NCBI GenBank assembly: GCA_037951165.1
Contig: JBBDHG010000439.1
Location: forward strand, 1-64,000
Length of the DNA: 64,000 nucleotides
Origin: Lophius americanus
Taxonomy: Eukaryota; Chordata; Actinopteri; Lophiiformes; Lophiidae
Direction: 5' to 3'
The notes under the pieces are model-generated. The model had not been told where the DNA came from, did not search any database, and saw only the letters and a program-made list of their open reading frames with translations. Below are positions 45,401 through 58,600 of the stretch, piece by piece (the stretch's first letter is position 1; each line of letters opens with the position of its first letter). Made by a program: the position numbers and the translations under genes.

Positions 45401-47600
45401 ATGTTATGTATGTCTCATATATGTGTTATATATGTGTTATATACGTCACATATATGTGTTATATATGTGTTATGTATGTTATGTATGTGTTATGTATGTT
45501 ATGTATGTCTCATATTTGTGTTATATATGTGTTATATATTTGTTATATATGTGTTATATAAGTGTTATATATGTGTTATATATGTGTTATATACGTGTTA
45601 TATGTGTTATATATGTTTTATATGTGTTATGTATGTCTCATATATGTGTTATATATGTGTTATATATGTCTCATATATGTGCTATATATGTGTTATATAA
45701 GTGTTATATATGTGTTATATATGTCTCATATATGTGTTATATATGTGTTATGTATGTTATGTCTGTGTTATGTATGTTATGTATGTCTCATATTTGTGTT
45801 ATATATGTGTTATATATGTGTTATATATGTGTTATATATGTCTCATATGTGTGTTATATATGTGTTATTTATGTCTCATGTCTCATATGCGTCTCACATG
45901 TGTTATATACGTGTTATATACGTGTTATATGTGTTATTTATGTTTTATATGTGTTATGTATGTCTCATATATGTGTTAAATATGTGTTATATATGTCTCA
46001 TATATGTGCTATATATGTGTTATATATGTGTTATATATGTGTTATATACGTCTCATATATGTGTTATATATGTGTTATGTATGTTATGTATGTGTTATGT
46101 ATGTTATGTACATCTCATATTTGTGTTATATATGTGTTATATATGTGTTATATATGTATATAACCCATATATATATGTGTTATATATGTCTCATATATGT
46201 GTTATATATGTTGTATGTTATATATGTCTCATACATTTGTTATATATGTGTTATGTACGTGTTATGTATGTGTCATATATGTGTCATATATGTGTTATAT
46301 ATGTTATATATGTTTTGTGTTATACATGTGTTATATATGTTATATATGTGTTATATATGGTATATATGTGTTATATCTGTGTTATATCTGTGTAATATAT
46401 GTTATATATGTGTTATATATGTGTTATGTATGTCTCATATATGTGTAATATATGTGTTATATATGTGTTATGTATGTGTTATGTATGTGTTATGTATGTC
46501 TCATATATGTGTCATATTTCTGTCATATGTGTTATCTATGTATTATGTATGTCTCATATAAGTTATATATGTGTTATATCTGTTTTATATATGTTATATA
46601 TGTGTTATATATGTGTTATATGTGTTATATATGTGTTATGTATGTCTCATGTCTCATATGCGTCTCATATGTGTTATATATGTGTTATATACTTGTTATA
46701 TGTGTTATATATGTTTTATATGTGTTATGTATGTCTCATATATGAATTATATATGTGTTATATATGTCTCATATATGTGTTGTATATGTGTTATATATGT
46801 GTTATATATGTCTCATATATGTGTTATATCTGTGTTATATCTGTGTAATATGTGTTATATATGTGTTATATGTGTGTTATGAATGTCTCATAAATGTGTT
46901 ATATATGTGTTATATATGTGTTATTTTTTGTTTTTTATATGTGTTATGTATGTTATATATGTCTCATATGTTATATATATGTGTTATGTATGTTATGTAT
47001 GTGTTATGTATGTGTTATGTATGTCTCATATATGTGTTATATATGTTATATCTGTGTTTTATATGTTATATAAGTGTTATATATGTCTCATACATGTGTT
47101 ATATATGTGTCATATATGTGTTATATATGTTATATCTGTTTTGTGTTATACATGTGTAATACATGTGTTATATATGTTTTATATGTATCATATGTGTTAT
47201 ATATGTTATATATGTGTAATATATGTGTTATATCTCTGTAATATATGTTATGTATGTGTTGGGTATGTCTCCTATATGTGTTATATATGTTATATATATG
47301 TTATATATGTGTTATATAGGTGTTATATCTGTGTAATATATGTTATATATGTGTTATATATGTGTTATGTATGTCTCATATATGTGTAATATATGTGTTA
47401 TATATGTGTTATATATGTCTCATATATGTGTTATATATGTGTTATATTTGTGTTATATATGTGTTATGTATGTAATGTTTGTGTTATGTATGTGTTATGT
47501 ATGTGTCATATATGTGTCATATATGTGTCATATGTGTTATATATGTGTTATTAATGTCTCATATATGTGTTATATTTGTGTTATATATGTGTTATATATG
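33417..47600 (+). repeat. family-I HOR ladder: units of about 1.95, 2.69, 4.07, 2.71 kb
   Basis: Registering on the CATAAATGTGTTAGATTTG marker gives unit starts at 33,417, 35,365, 38,057, 42,131 and 44,843. Registering on AACCC gives 34,736, 36,686, 39,376, 43,450 and 46,162. All copies have the family-I form GTATATAACCC. Full units also hold TTTTTTGTTTTTTATATG (37,448, 40,138, 44,212, 46,924) and GTGTTGGGTATGTCTCC (37,758, 40,470, 44,544, 47,256). The first, short unit lacks that 0.7-kb part, and the 4.07-kb unit has about 1.38 kb extra (about 40,620-42,000). The last unit breaks off at about 47,600. Confidence 0.88.
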
Positions 47601-50600
47601 TTATATATGTGTTATATCTGTGTTATATTTGTGTAATATATGTTATATATGTGTTATATATTTGTTATGTATGTCTCATATATGTGTAATATATGTGTTA
47701 TATATGTTATATATGTGTTATATATGTGTTATATGTGTTATATATGTGTTATGTATGTCTCATGTCTCATATGCGTCTCATATGTGTTATACATGTGTTA
47801 TATACTTGTTATATGTGTTATATATGTGTTATATATGTGTTATATATGTGTTATATGTGTTATATATGTGTTATGTATGTCTCATGTCTCATATGCGTCT
47901 CATATGTGTTATATATGTGTTATATATGTCTCATATATGTGTTATGTATGTTATGTATGTGTTATATATGCGTCTCACATGTGTTATATATGTGTTATAT
48001 ACGTGTTATATGTGTTATATATGTTTTATATGTGTTATGTATGTCTCATATATGTGCTATATATGTGTAATATATGTGTTATATATGTGTTATATACGTC
48101 TCATATATGTGTTATATATGTGTTATGTATGTTATGTATGTGTTATGTATGTTATGTTTATCTCATATTTGTGTTATATATGTGTTATATATGTCTCATA
48201 TATGTGTTATATATGTTATATGTTATATATGTCTCATACATGTGTTATATATGTCTTATGTATGTTATGTATGTGTTATGTATGTGTTATGTATGTCTCA
48301 TATATGTGTTATATATGTTATATGTTATATATGTCTCATACATGTGTTATATATGTTATATGTTATGTATGTGTCATAAATGTGTTAGATTTGTGTTATA
48401 TATGTGTTATATTTGTGTTTTATATGTGTTATGTATGTTATATATGTCTCATATGTTATATACATGTATTATATATGTGTTATATTTGTTATATATGTCT
48501 CATATATGTGTCATATATGTGTCATATGTGTTATAAATGTGTTATTAATGTCTCATATATGTGTTATATTTGTGTTATATATGTGTTATATATGTTATAT
48601 ATGTGTTATATATGTGTTATATCTGTGTAATATATGTCATATATGTGTTACATATGTCTCATATGTGTTATATACGTATTACATATGTGTTATATATGTG
48701 TTATATACGTCTCATATATGTGTTATATATGTGTTATATATGTCTCATATATGTGCTATATATGTGTTATAAAAGTGTTATATATGTGTTATATATGTCT
48801 CATATATGTGTTATATATGTGTTATGTATGTTATGTATGTGTTATGTATGTTATGTATATCTCATATTTGTGTTATATATGTGTTATATATGTGTTATAT
48901 ATGTGTATAACCCATATATATATGTGTTATATATGTCTCATATATGTGTTATATATGTTATATGTTATGTATGTCTCATACATGTGTTATATATGTGTTA
49001 TGTATGTGTTATGTATGTGTCATATATGTGTTATATTTGTTATATATGTGTTATATATGTCTCATATATGTGTTATATATGTTATATGTTATATATGTCT
49101 CATATATGTGTTATATATGTTATATATGTGTTATATCTGTGTTATATCTGTGTAATATATGTTATGTATGTGTTATGTATGTGTTATGTATGTCTCATAT
49201 ATGTGTCAAATATCTTTCATATGTGTTATGTATATATTATGTATGTCTCATATATGTTATATATGTGTTATATCTGTGTTATATATGTTAAATATGTGTT
49301 ATATATGTGTTATATGTGTTATATATGTGTTATGTATGTCTCATGTCTCATATGCGTCTCATATGTGTTATACATGTGTTATGTATGTCTCATAAATGTG
49401 TTATATATGTGTTATAAATGTGTTATATATGTCTCATATATGTGTTATATATGTGTTATATTTGTTTTATATATGTGTTATGTATGTTATATATGTCTCA
49501 TATGTGTTATATATGTGTTATGTATGTGTTATGTATGTCTCATATATGTGTCATATATGTTTCATATATGTGTTATATATGTGTTATATATGTGTTATAT
49601 GTGTTATATATGTGTTATGTATGTCTCATGTCTCATTTGCGTCTCATATGTGTTATATATGTGTTATATATGTCTCATATATGTGTTATGTATGTTATGT
49701 ATGTGTTATATATGCGTCTCACATGTGTTATATATGTGTTATATACGTGTTATATGTGTTATATATGTTTTATATGTGTTATGTATGTCTCATATATGTG
49801 CTATATATGTGTAATATATGTGTTATATATGTGTTATATACGTCTCATATATGTGTTATATATGTGTTATGTATGTTATGTATGTGTTATGTATGTTATG
49901 TATATCTCATATTTGTGTTATATATGTGTTAAATATGTCTCATATATGTGTTATATATGTTATATGTTATATATGTCTCATACATGTGTTATATATGTGT
50001 TATGTATGTTATGTATGTGTTATGTATGTGTTATGTATGTCTCATATATGTGTTATATATGTTATATGTTATATATGTCTCATACATGTGTTATATATGT
50101 TATATGTTATGTATGTGTCATAAATGTGTTAGATTTGTGTTATATATGTGTTATATTTGTGTTTTATATGTTATGTATGTTATATATGTCTCATATGTTA
50201 TATACATGTGTTATATATGTGTTATATTTGTTATATATGTCTCATATATGTGTCATATATGTGTCATATGTGTTATAAATGTGTTATTAATGTCTCATAT
50301 ATGTGTTATATTTGTGTTATATATGTGTTATATATGTTATATATGTGTTATATATGTGTTATATCTGTGTAATATATGTCATATATGTGTTACATATGTC
50401 TCATATGTGTTATATACGTATTACATATGTGTTATATATGTGTTATATACGTCTCATATATGTGTTATATATGTGTTATATATGTCTCATATATGTGCTA
50501 TATATGTGTTATAAAAGTGTTATATATGTGTTATATATGTCTCATATATGTGTTATATATGTGTTATGTATGTTATGTATGTGTTATGTATGTTATGTAT

Positions 50601-50900
50601 ATCTCATATTTGTGTTATATATGTGTTATATATGTGTTATATATGTGTATAACCCATATATATATGTGTTATATATGTCTCATATATGTGTTATATATGT
50701 TATATGTTATGTATGTCTCATACATGTGTTATATATGTGTTATGTATGTGTTATGTATGTGTCATATATGTGTTATATTTGTTATATATGTGTTATATAT
50801 GTCTCATATATGTGTTATATATGTTATATGTTATATATGTCTCATATATGTGTTATATATGTTATATATGTGTTATATCTGTGTTATATCTGTGTAATAT
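47601..50900 (+). repeat. family-III HOR, 1,742/1,744-bp tandem pair
   Basis: 47,880-49,158 recurs at 49,624-50,900 (offset 1,744, then 1,742). Diagnostic strings are TATATGCGTCTCACATGTG following a TATGTTATGTATGTG run (about 47,968 and 49,712), TATAAAAGTGTTATATATG (about 48,770 and 50,512) and GTCAAATATCTTTCATATG/GTCAAATATCTGTCATATG (about 49,206 and 50,948). AACCC markers at 48,909 and 50,651 have the GTGTATAACCC form shared with family II. Confidence 0.83.
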
Positions 50901-53030
50901 ATGTTATGTATGTGTTATGTATGTGTTATGTATGTCTCATATATGTGTCAAATATCTGTCATATGTGTTATGTATATATTATGTATGTCTCATATATGTT
51001 ATATATGTGTTATATCTGTGTTATATATGTTAAATATGTGTTATATATGTGTTATATGTGTTATATATGTGTTATATATGTTATATATGTGTTATATGTG
51101 TTATATATGTTTTATATTTGTTATGTATGTCTCATATATGTGTTATATTTGTGTTATATATGTGTTATATATGTTATATATGTGTTATATATGTGTTATA
51201 TCTGTGTAATATATGTCATATATGTGTTACATATGTCTCACATGTGTTATATACGTATTACATATGTGTTATATATGTGTTATATACGTCTCATATATGT
51301 GTTATATATGTGTTACATATGTGTTATATATGTCTCATATATATGTGTTATATATGTGTTATATATGTGTTATATATGTGTTATATATGTGTTATATATG
51401 TCTCATATGTGTGTTATATATGTGTTATTTATGTCTCATGTCTCATATGCGTCTCACATGTGTTATATACGTGTTATATACGTGTTATATGTGTTATTTA
51501 TGTTTTATATGTGTTATGTATGTCTCATATATGTGATATATATGTGTTATATATGTCTCATATATGTGCTATATATGTGTTATATATGTGTTATATATGT
51601 GTTATGTATGTTATGTATGTGTTATGTATGTTATGTATATCTCATATTTGTGTTATATATGTTATATATGTGTTATATATGTGTATAACCCATATATATA
51701 TGTGTTATATATGTCTCATATATGTGTTATATATGTTATATGTTATGTATGTCTCATACATGTGTCATATATGTGTTATATTTGTTATATATGTGTTATA
51801 TATGTCTCATATATGTGTTATATATGTTATATGTTATATATGTCTCATATATGTGTTATATATGTTATATATGTGTTATATCTGTGTTATATCTGTGTAA
51901 TATATGTTATGTATGTGTTATGTATGTGTTATGTATATCTCATATATGTGTCAAATATCTGTCATATGTGTTATGTATGTATTATGTATGTCTCATATAT
52001 GTTATATATGTGTTATATCTGTGTTATATGTGTTATGTATGTCTCATGTCTCATATGCGTCTCATATGTGTTATACATGTGTTATATATGTCTCATATAT
52101 GTGTTATATATGTGTTATATATGTCTCATATATGTGTTATATATGTCTCATATGTGTGTTATATATGTGTTATTTATGTCTCATGTCTCATATGCGTCTC
52201 ACGTGTGTTATATACGTGTTATATACGTGTTATATGTGTTATTTATGTTTTATATGTGTTATGTATGTCTCATATATGTGATATATATGTGGTATATATG
52301 TCTCATATATGTGCTATATATGTGTTATATATGTGTTATGTATGTTATGTATGTGTTATGTATGTTATGTATATCTCATATTTGTGTTATATATGTGTTA
52401 TATATGTGTTATATATGTGTATAACCCATATATATATGTGTTATATATGTCTCATATATGTGTTATATATGTTATATGTTATGTATGTCTCATACATGTG
52501 TTATATATGTGTCATATATGTGTTATATATGTGTTATGTATGTTATGTATGTCTCATATTTGTGTTATATATGTGTTATATATTTGTTATATATGTGTTA
52601 TATAAGTGTTATATATGTGTTATGTATGTCTCATATATGTGTTATATATGTGTTATATACGTGTTATATGTGTTATATATGTGTTATATATGTGTTATAA
52701 AAGTGTTATATATGTGTTATATATGTCTCATATATGTGTTATATATGTGTTATGTATGTTATGTATGTGTTATGTATGTTATGTATATCTCATATTTGTG
52801 TTATATATGTGTTATATATGTGTTATATATGTTATATGTTATGTATGTCTCATACATGTGTTATATATGTGTTATGTATGTGTTATGTATGTGTCATATA
52901 TGTGTTATATTTGTTATATATGTGTTATATATGTCTCATATATGTGTTATATATGTTATATGTTATATATGTCTCATATATGTGTTATATATGTTATATA
53001 TGTGTTATATCTGTGTTATATCTGTGTAAT
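50901..53030 (+). repeat. family-III segment with three closely spaced AACCC markers
   Basis: Contains CTCACATGTGTTATATACG near 51,237, TACATATGTGTTATATATG near 51,315, and AACCC at 51,687 and 52,423. The portion from about 51,060 to 52,620 recurs at 55,330-56,860 with offset 4,269, changing to 4,238 after a 31-bp difference near 51,650/55,910. Family I-like units (TATATAAGTGTTATATATG) are mixed in near 52,590-52,680. Confidence 0.75.
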
Positions 53031-55020
53031 ATATGTTATGTATGTGTTATGTATGTGTTATGTATGTCTCATATATGTGTCAAATATCTGTCATATGTGT
53101 TATGTATATATTATGTATGTCTCATATATGTTATATATGTGTTATATCTGTGTTATATATGTTAAATATGTGTTATATATGTGTTATATGTGTTATATAT
53201 GTGTTATGTATGTCTCATGTCTCATATGCGTCTCATATGTGTTATACATGTGTTATGTATGTCTCATAAATGTGTTATATATGTGTTATAAATGTGTTAT
53301 ATATGTCTCATATATGTGTTATATATGTGTTATATTTGTTTTATATATGTGTTATGTATGTTATATATGTCTCATATGTGTTATATATGTGTTATGTATG
53401 TGTTATGTATGTCTCATATATGTGTCATATATGTTTCATATATGTGTTATATATGTGTTATATATGTGTTATATGTGTTATATATGTGTTATGTATGTCT
53501 CATGTCTCATTTGCGTCTCATATGTGTTATATATGTGTTATATATGTCTCATATATGTGTTATGTATGTTATGTATGTGTTATATATGCGTCTCACATGT
53601 GTTATATATGTGTTATATACGTGTTATATGTGTTATATATGTTTTATATGTGTTATGTATGTCTCATATATGTGCTATATATGTGTAATATATGTGTTAT
53701 ATATGTGTTATATACGTCTCATATATGTGTTATATATGTGTTATGTATGTTATGTATGTGTTATGTATGTTATGTATATCTCATATTTGTGTTATATATG
53801 TGTTAAATATGTCTCATATATGTGTTATATATGTTATATGTTATATATGTCTCATACATGTGTTATATATGTGTTATGTATGTTATGTATGTGTTATGTA
53901 TGTGTTATGTATGTCTCATATATGTGTTATATATGTTATATGTTATATATGTCTCATACATGTGTTATATATGTTATATGTTATGTATGTGTCATAAATG
54001 TGTTAGATTTGTGTTATATATGTGTTATATTTGTGTTTTATATGTGTTATGTATGTTATATATGTCTCATATGTTATATACATGTGTTATATATGTGTTA
54101 TATTTGTTATATATGTCTCATATATGTGTCATATATGTGTCATATGTGTTATAAATGTGTTATTAATGTCTCATATATGTGTTATATTTGTGTTATATAT
54201 GTGTTATATATGTTATATATGTGTTATATATGTGTTATATCTGTGTAATATATGTCATATATGTGTTACATATGTCTCATATGTGTTATATACGTATTAC
54301 ATATGTGTTATATATGTGTTATATACGTCTCATATATGTGTTATATATGTGTTATATATGTCTCATATATGTGCTATATATGTGTTATAAAAGTGTTATA
54401 TATGTGTTATATATGTCTCATATATGTGTTATATATGTGTTATGTATGTTATGTATGTGTTATGTATGTTATGTATATCTCATATTTGTGTTATATATGT
54501 GTTATATATGTGTTATATATGTGTATAACCCATATATATATGTGTTATATATGTCTCATATATGTGTTATATATGTTATATGTTATGTATGTCTCATACA
54601 TGTGTTATATATGTGTTATGTATGTGTTATGTATGTGTCATATATGTGTTATATTTGTTATATATGTGTTATATATGTCTCATATATGTGTTATATATGT
54701 TATATGTTATATATGTCTCATATATGTGTTATATATGTTATATATGTGTTATATCTGTGTTATATCTGTGTAATATATGTTATGTATGTGTTATGTATGT
54801 GTTATGTATGTCTCATATATGTGTCAAATATCTGTCATATGTGTTATGTATATATTATGTATGTCTCATATATGTTATATATGTGTTATATCTGTGTTAT
54901 ATATGTTAAATATGTGTTATATATGTGTTATATGTGTTATATATGTGTTATGTATGTCTCATGTCTCATATGCGTCTCATATGTGTTATACATGTGTTAT
55001 GTATGTCTCATAAATGTGTT
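53031..55020 (+). repeat. family-III HOR, second copy of 49.16-51.1 kb
   Basis: Repeats 49,157-51,140 in part at offset 3,874, then 3,876. The source pair's own 1,742/1,744-bp spacing is reproduced: 53,033 to 54,777. AACCC marker at 54,527. It carries the CTCATTTGCGTCTCATATG variant (about 53,514), also seen at about 49,634, where other families have CATATGCG. Confidence 0.82.
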
Positions 55021-58000
55021 ATATATGTGTTATGTATGTTATATATGTCTCATATTAGTTATATATGTGTTATGTATGTGTTATATATGTCTCATAAATG
55101 TGTTATATATGTTATATGTTATATATGTCTCATACATGTGTTATATATGTGTCATATATGTGTTATTTATGTTATATATGTTTTGTGTTATATATGTCTT
55201 ACATATGATATATATATCTCATATATGTGTTATATATGTGTTATATACGTGTCATATATGTGTTATATATGTTATATCTGTTTTGTGTTATACATGTGTT
55301 ATATATGTGTTATATATGTGTTATATATGTTATATATGTGTTATATATGTTATATATGTGTTATATGTGTTATATATGTTTTATATTTGTTATGTATGTC
55401 TCATATATGTGTTATATTTGTGTTATATATGTGTTATATATGTTATATATGTGTTATCTTTGTGTTATATCTGTGTAATATATGTCATATATGTGTTACA
55501 TATGTCTCATATGTGTTATATACGTATTACATATGTGTTATATATGTGTTATATACGTCTCATATATGTGTTATATATGTGTTACATATGTGTTATATAT
55601 GTCTCATATATATGTGTTATATATGTGTTATATATGTGTTATATATGTGTTATATATGTGTTATATATGTCTCATATGTGTGTTATATATGTGTTATTTA
55701 TGTCTCATGTCTCATATGCGTCTCACATGTGTTATATACGTGTTATATACGTGTTATATGTGTTATTTATGTTTTATATGTGTTATGTATGTCTCATATA
55801 TGTGATATATATGTGTTATATATGTCTCATATATGTGCTATATATGTGTTATATATGTGTTATATATGTGTTATGTATGTTATGTATGTGTTATGTATGT
55901 TATGTATGTGTTATATATGTGTATAACCCATATATATATGTGTTATATATGTCTCATATATGTGTTATATATGTTATATGTTATGTATGTCTCATACATG
56001 TGTCATATATGTGTTATATTTGTTATATATGTGTTATATATGTCTCATATATGTGTTATATATGTTATATGTTATATATGTCTCATATATGTGTTATATA
56101 TGTTATATATGTGTTATATCTGTGTTATATCTGTGTAATATATGTTATGTATGTGTTATGTATGTGTTATGTATATCTCATATATGTGTCAAATATCTGT
56201 CATATGTGTTATGTATGTATTATGTATGTCTCATATATGTTATATATGTGTTATATCTGTGTTATATGTGTTATGTATGTCTCATGTCTCATATGCGTCT
56301 CATATGTGTTATACATGTGTTATATATGTCTCATATATGTGTTATATATGTGTTATATATGTCTCATATATGTGTTATATATGTCTCATATGTGTGTTAT
56401 ATATGTGTTATTTATGTCTCATGTCTCATATGCGTCTCACGTGTGTTATATACGTGTTATATACGTGTTATATGTGTTATTTATGTTTTATATGTGTTAT
56501 GTATGTCTCACATATGTGATATATATGTGGTATATATGTCTCATATATGTGCTATATATGTGTTATATATGTGTTATGTATGTTATATATGTGTTATATG
56601 TGTTATATATGTGTATAACCCATATATATATGTGTTATATATGTCTCATATATGTGTTATATATGTGTCATATATGTGTTATATATGTGTTATGTATGTT
56701 ATGTATGTCTCATATTTGTGTTATATATGTGTTATATATTTGTTATATATGTGTTATATAAGTGTTATATATGTGTTATGTATGTCTCATATATGTGTTA
56801 TATATGTGTTATATACGTGTTATATGTGTTATATATGTTTTATATGTGTTATGTATGTCTCATATATGTGTTATATATGTGTTATGTATGTTATGTCTGT
56901 GTTATGTATGTTATGTATGTCTCATATTTGTGTTATATATGTGTTATATATGTGTTATATATGTGTTATATATGTTATATATGTGTTATATCTGTGTTAT
57001 ATATGTTATATGTTATATATGTCTCATATATGTGTTATATATGTTATATATGTGTTATATCTGTGTTATATCTGTGTAATATATGTTATGTATGTGTTAT
57101 GTATGTGTTATGTATATCTCATATATGTGTCAAATATCTGTCATATGTGTTATGTATGTATTATGTATGTCTCATATATGTTATATATGTGTTATATCTG
57201 TGTTATATGTGTTATGTATGTCTCATGTCTCATATGCGTCTCATATGTGTTATACATGTGTTATATATGTCTCATATATGTGTTATATATGTGTTATATA
57301 TGTGTTATATATGTGTTATATATGTCTCATATGTGTGTTATATATGTGTTATTTATGTCTCATGTCTCATATGCGTCTCACATGTGTTATATACGTGTTA
57401 TATACGTGTTATATGTGTTATTTATGTTTTATATGTGTTATGTATGTCTCATATATGTGATATATATGTGTTATATATGTCTCATATATGTGCTATATAT
57501 GTGTTATATATGTGTTATATATGTGTTATATACGTCTCATATATGTTTTATATATGTGTTATGTATGTTATGTATGTGTTATGTATGTTATTTTTATCTC
57601 ATATTTGTGTTATATATGTGTTATATATGTGTTATATATGTGTATAACCCATATAACATATATGTGTTATATATGTCTCATATATGTGTTATATATGTTA
57701 TATGTTATGTATGTCTCATACATGTGTTATATATGTGTCATATATGTGTTATATATGTGTTATGTATGTTATGTATGTCTCATATTTGTGTTATATATGT
57801 CTTATATATGTGTTATATATGTGTTATATATGTCTCATATATGTGATATATATGTGTTATATATGTCTCATATATGTGCTATATATGTGTTATATATGTG
57901 TTATGTATGTTATGTATGTGTTATGTATGTTATGTATATCTCATATTTGTGTTATATATGTGTTATATATGTGTTATATATGTGTATAACCCATATATAT

Positions 58001-58430
58001 ATGTGTTATATATGTCTCATATATGTGTTATATATGTTATATGTTATGTATGTCTCATACATGTGTTATATATGTGTTATGTATGTGTTATGTATGTGTC
58101 ATATATGTGTTATATTTGTTATATATGTGTTATATATGTCTCATATATGTATTATATATGGTATATGTTATATATGTGTCATATATGTGTTATATAAGTT
58201 ATATCTGTATTGTGTTATACATGTGTTATATATGTGTTATATATGTGTTATATATGTTTTATATGTATCATATGTGTTATATATGTTATTTATGTGTAAT
58301 ATATGTGTTATATCTGTGTAATACATGTTATATATGTGTTATATATGTGTTATGTATGTCTCATATATGTGTAATATATGTGTTATATATGTGTTATATA
58401 TGTGTTATTAATGTCTCATATATGTGTTAT
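55021..58430 (+). repeat. right end of the + array, shortened and rearranged family-III units
   Basis: AACCC markers at 55,925, 56,617, 57,646 and 57,988 are spaced only 692, 1,029 and 342 bp apart. 56,142-56,519 recurs at 57,083-57,460 (offset 941). One marker is altered to CCCATATAACATATATG at 57,648. Odd units cluster here: TATATGATATATATATCTC near 55,206, TATTTTTATCTC near 57,590, TATGGTATATG near 58,157. The array stops at the polarity switch. Confidence 0.75.
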
Positions 58431-58436
58431 AACACA
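58423..58436. other. array polarity switch at a 14-bp perfect palindrome
   Basis: Left of this point the + strand reads TGTGTT units, right of it AACACA units. The junction itself, TGTGTTATAACACA, is a perfect 14-bp palindrome centred between 58,429 and 58,430. Beyond 14 bp the arms resemble each other only in unit type, not base for base. This is a head-to-head inversion junction seen directly in the sequence; how it arose is inference. Confidence 0.9.
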
Positions 58437-58600
58437 AAACATATATAACATATATAACACATATATGACACATACATAACATACATAACACATATATATA
58501 ATATATGAGACATATATAACATACATAACACATATAAAACACAAATATAACACATATATAACACATATGTAATTACGTATATAACACATATGAGACATAT

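Larger units (their letters stand above)
1..58430 (+). repeat. 11-bp satellite array, T/G-rich strand on +
   Basis: The segment is built almost wholly of the 11-bp unit TGTGTTATATA and close variants: TGTCTCATATA, TGTGTTATGTA, TGTGTCATATA, TGTGTTATATT, and the 9-bp short form TGTTATATA. The consensus unit has no C on the + strand, giving strong G-over-C and T-over-A skew. Rare variants (TATACGTCTC, TATGCGTCTCAC, TATAACCCATAT, GTTAGATTTG) recur in the same order at kilobase spacings, so the array has higher-order repeats rather than simple slippage. No non-satellite insertion longer than a few tens of bases is visible. This is a tandem satellite; I do not recognise a named family. No gene is present in it. 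Confidence 0.97.

Noticed and set aside
1..58430. TATA boxes, promoters or AT-rich yeast-type replication origin consensus matches
   Set aside because: TATATA strings occur in almost every unit, so matches carry no information. No gene lies nearby.
58423..58436. GC-skew flip as a bacterial replication origin
   Set aside because: The skew is produced entirely by the orientation of one repeat. There are no DnaA boxes, no genes, and nothing else prokaryotic in the window.
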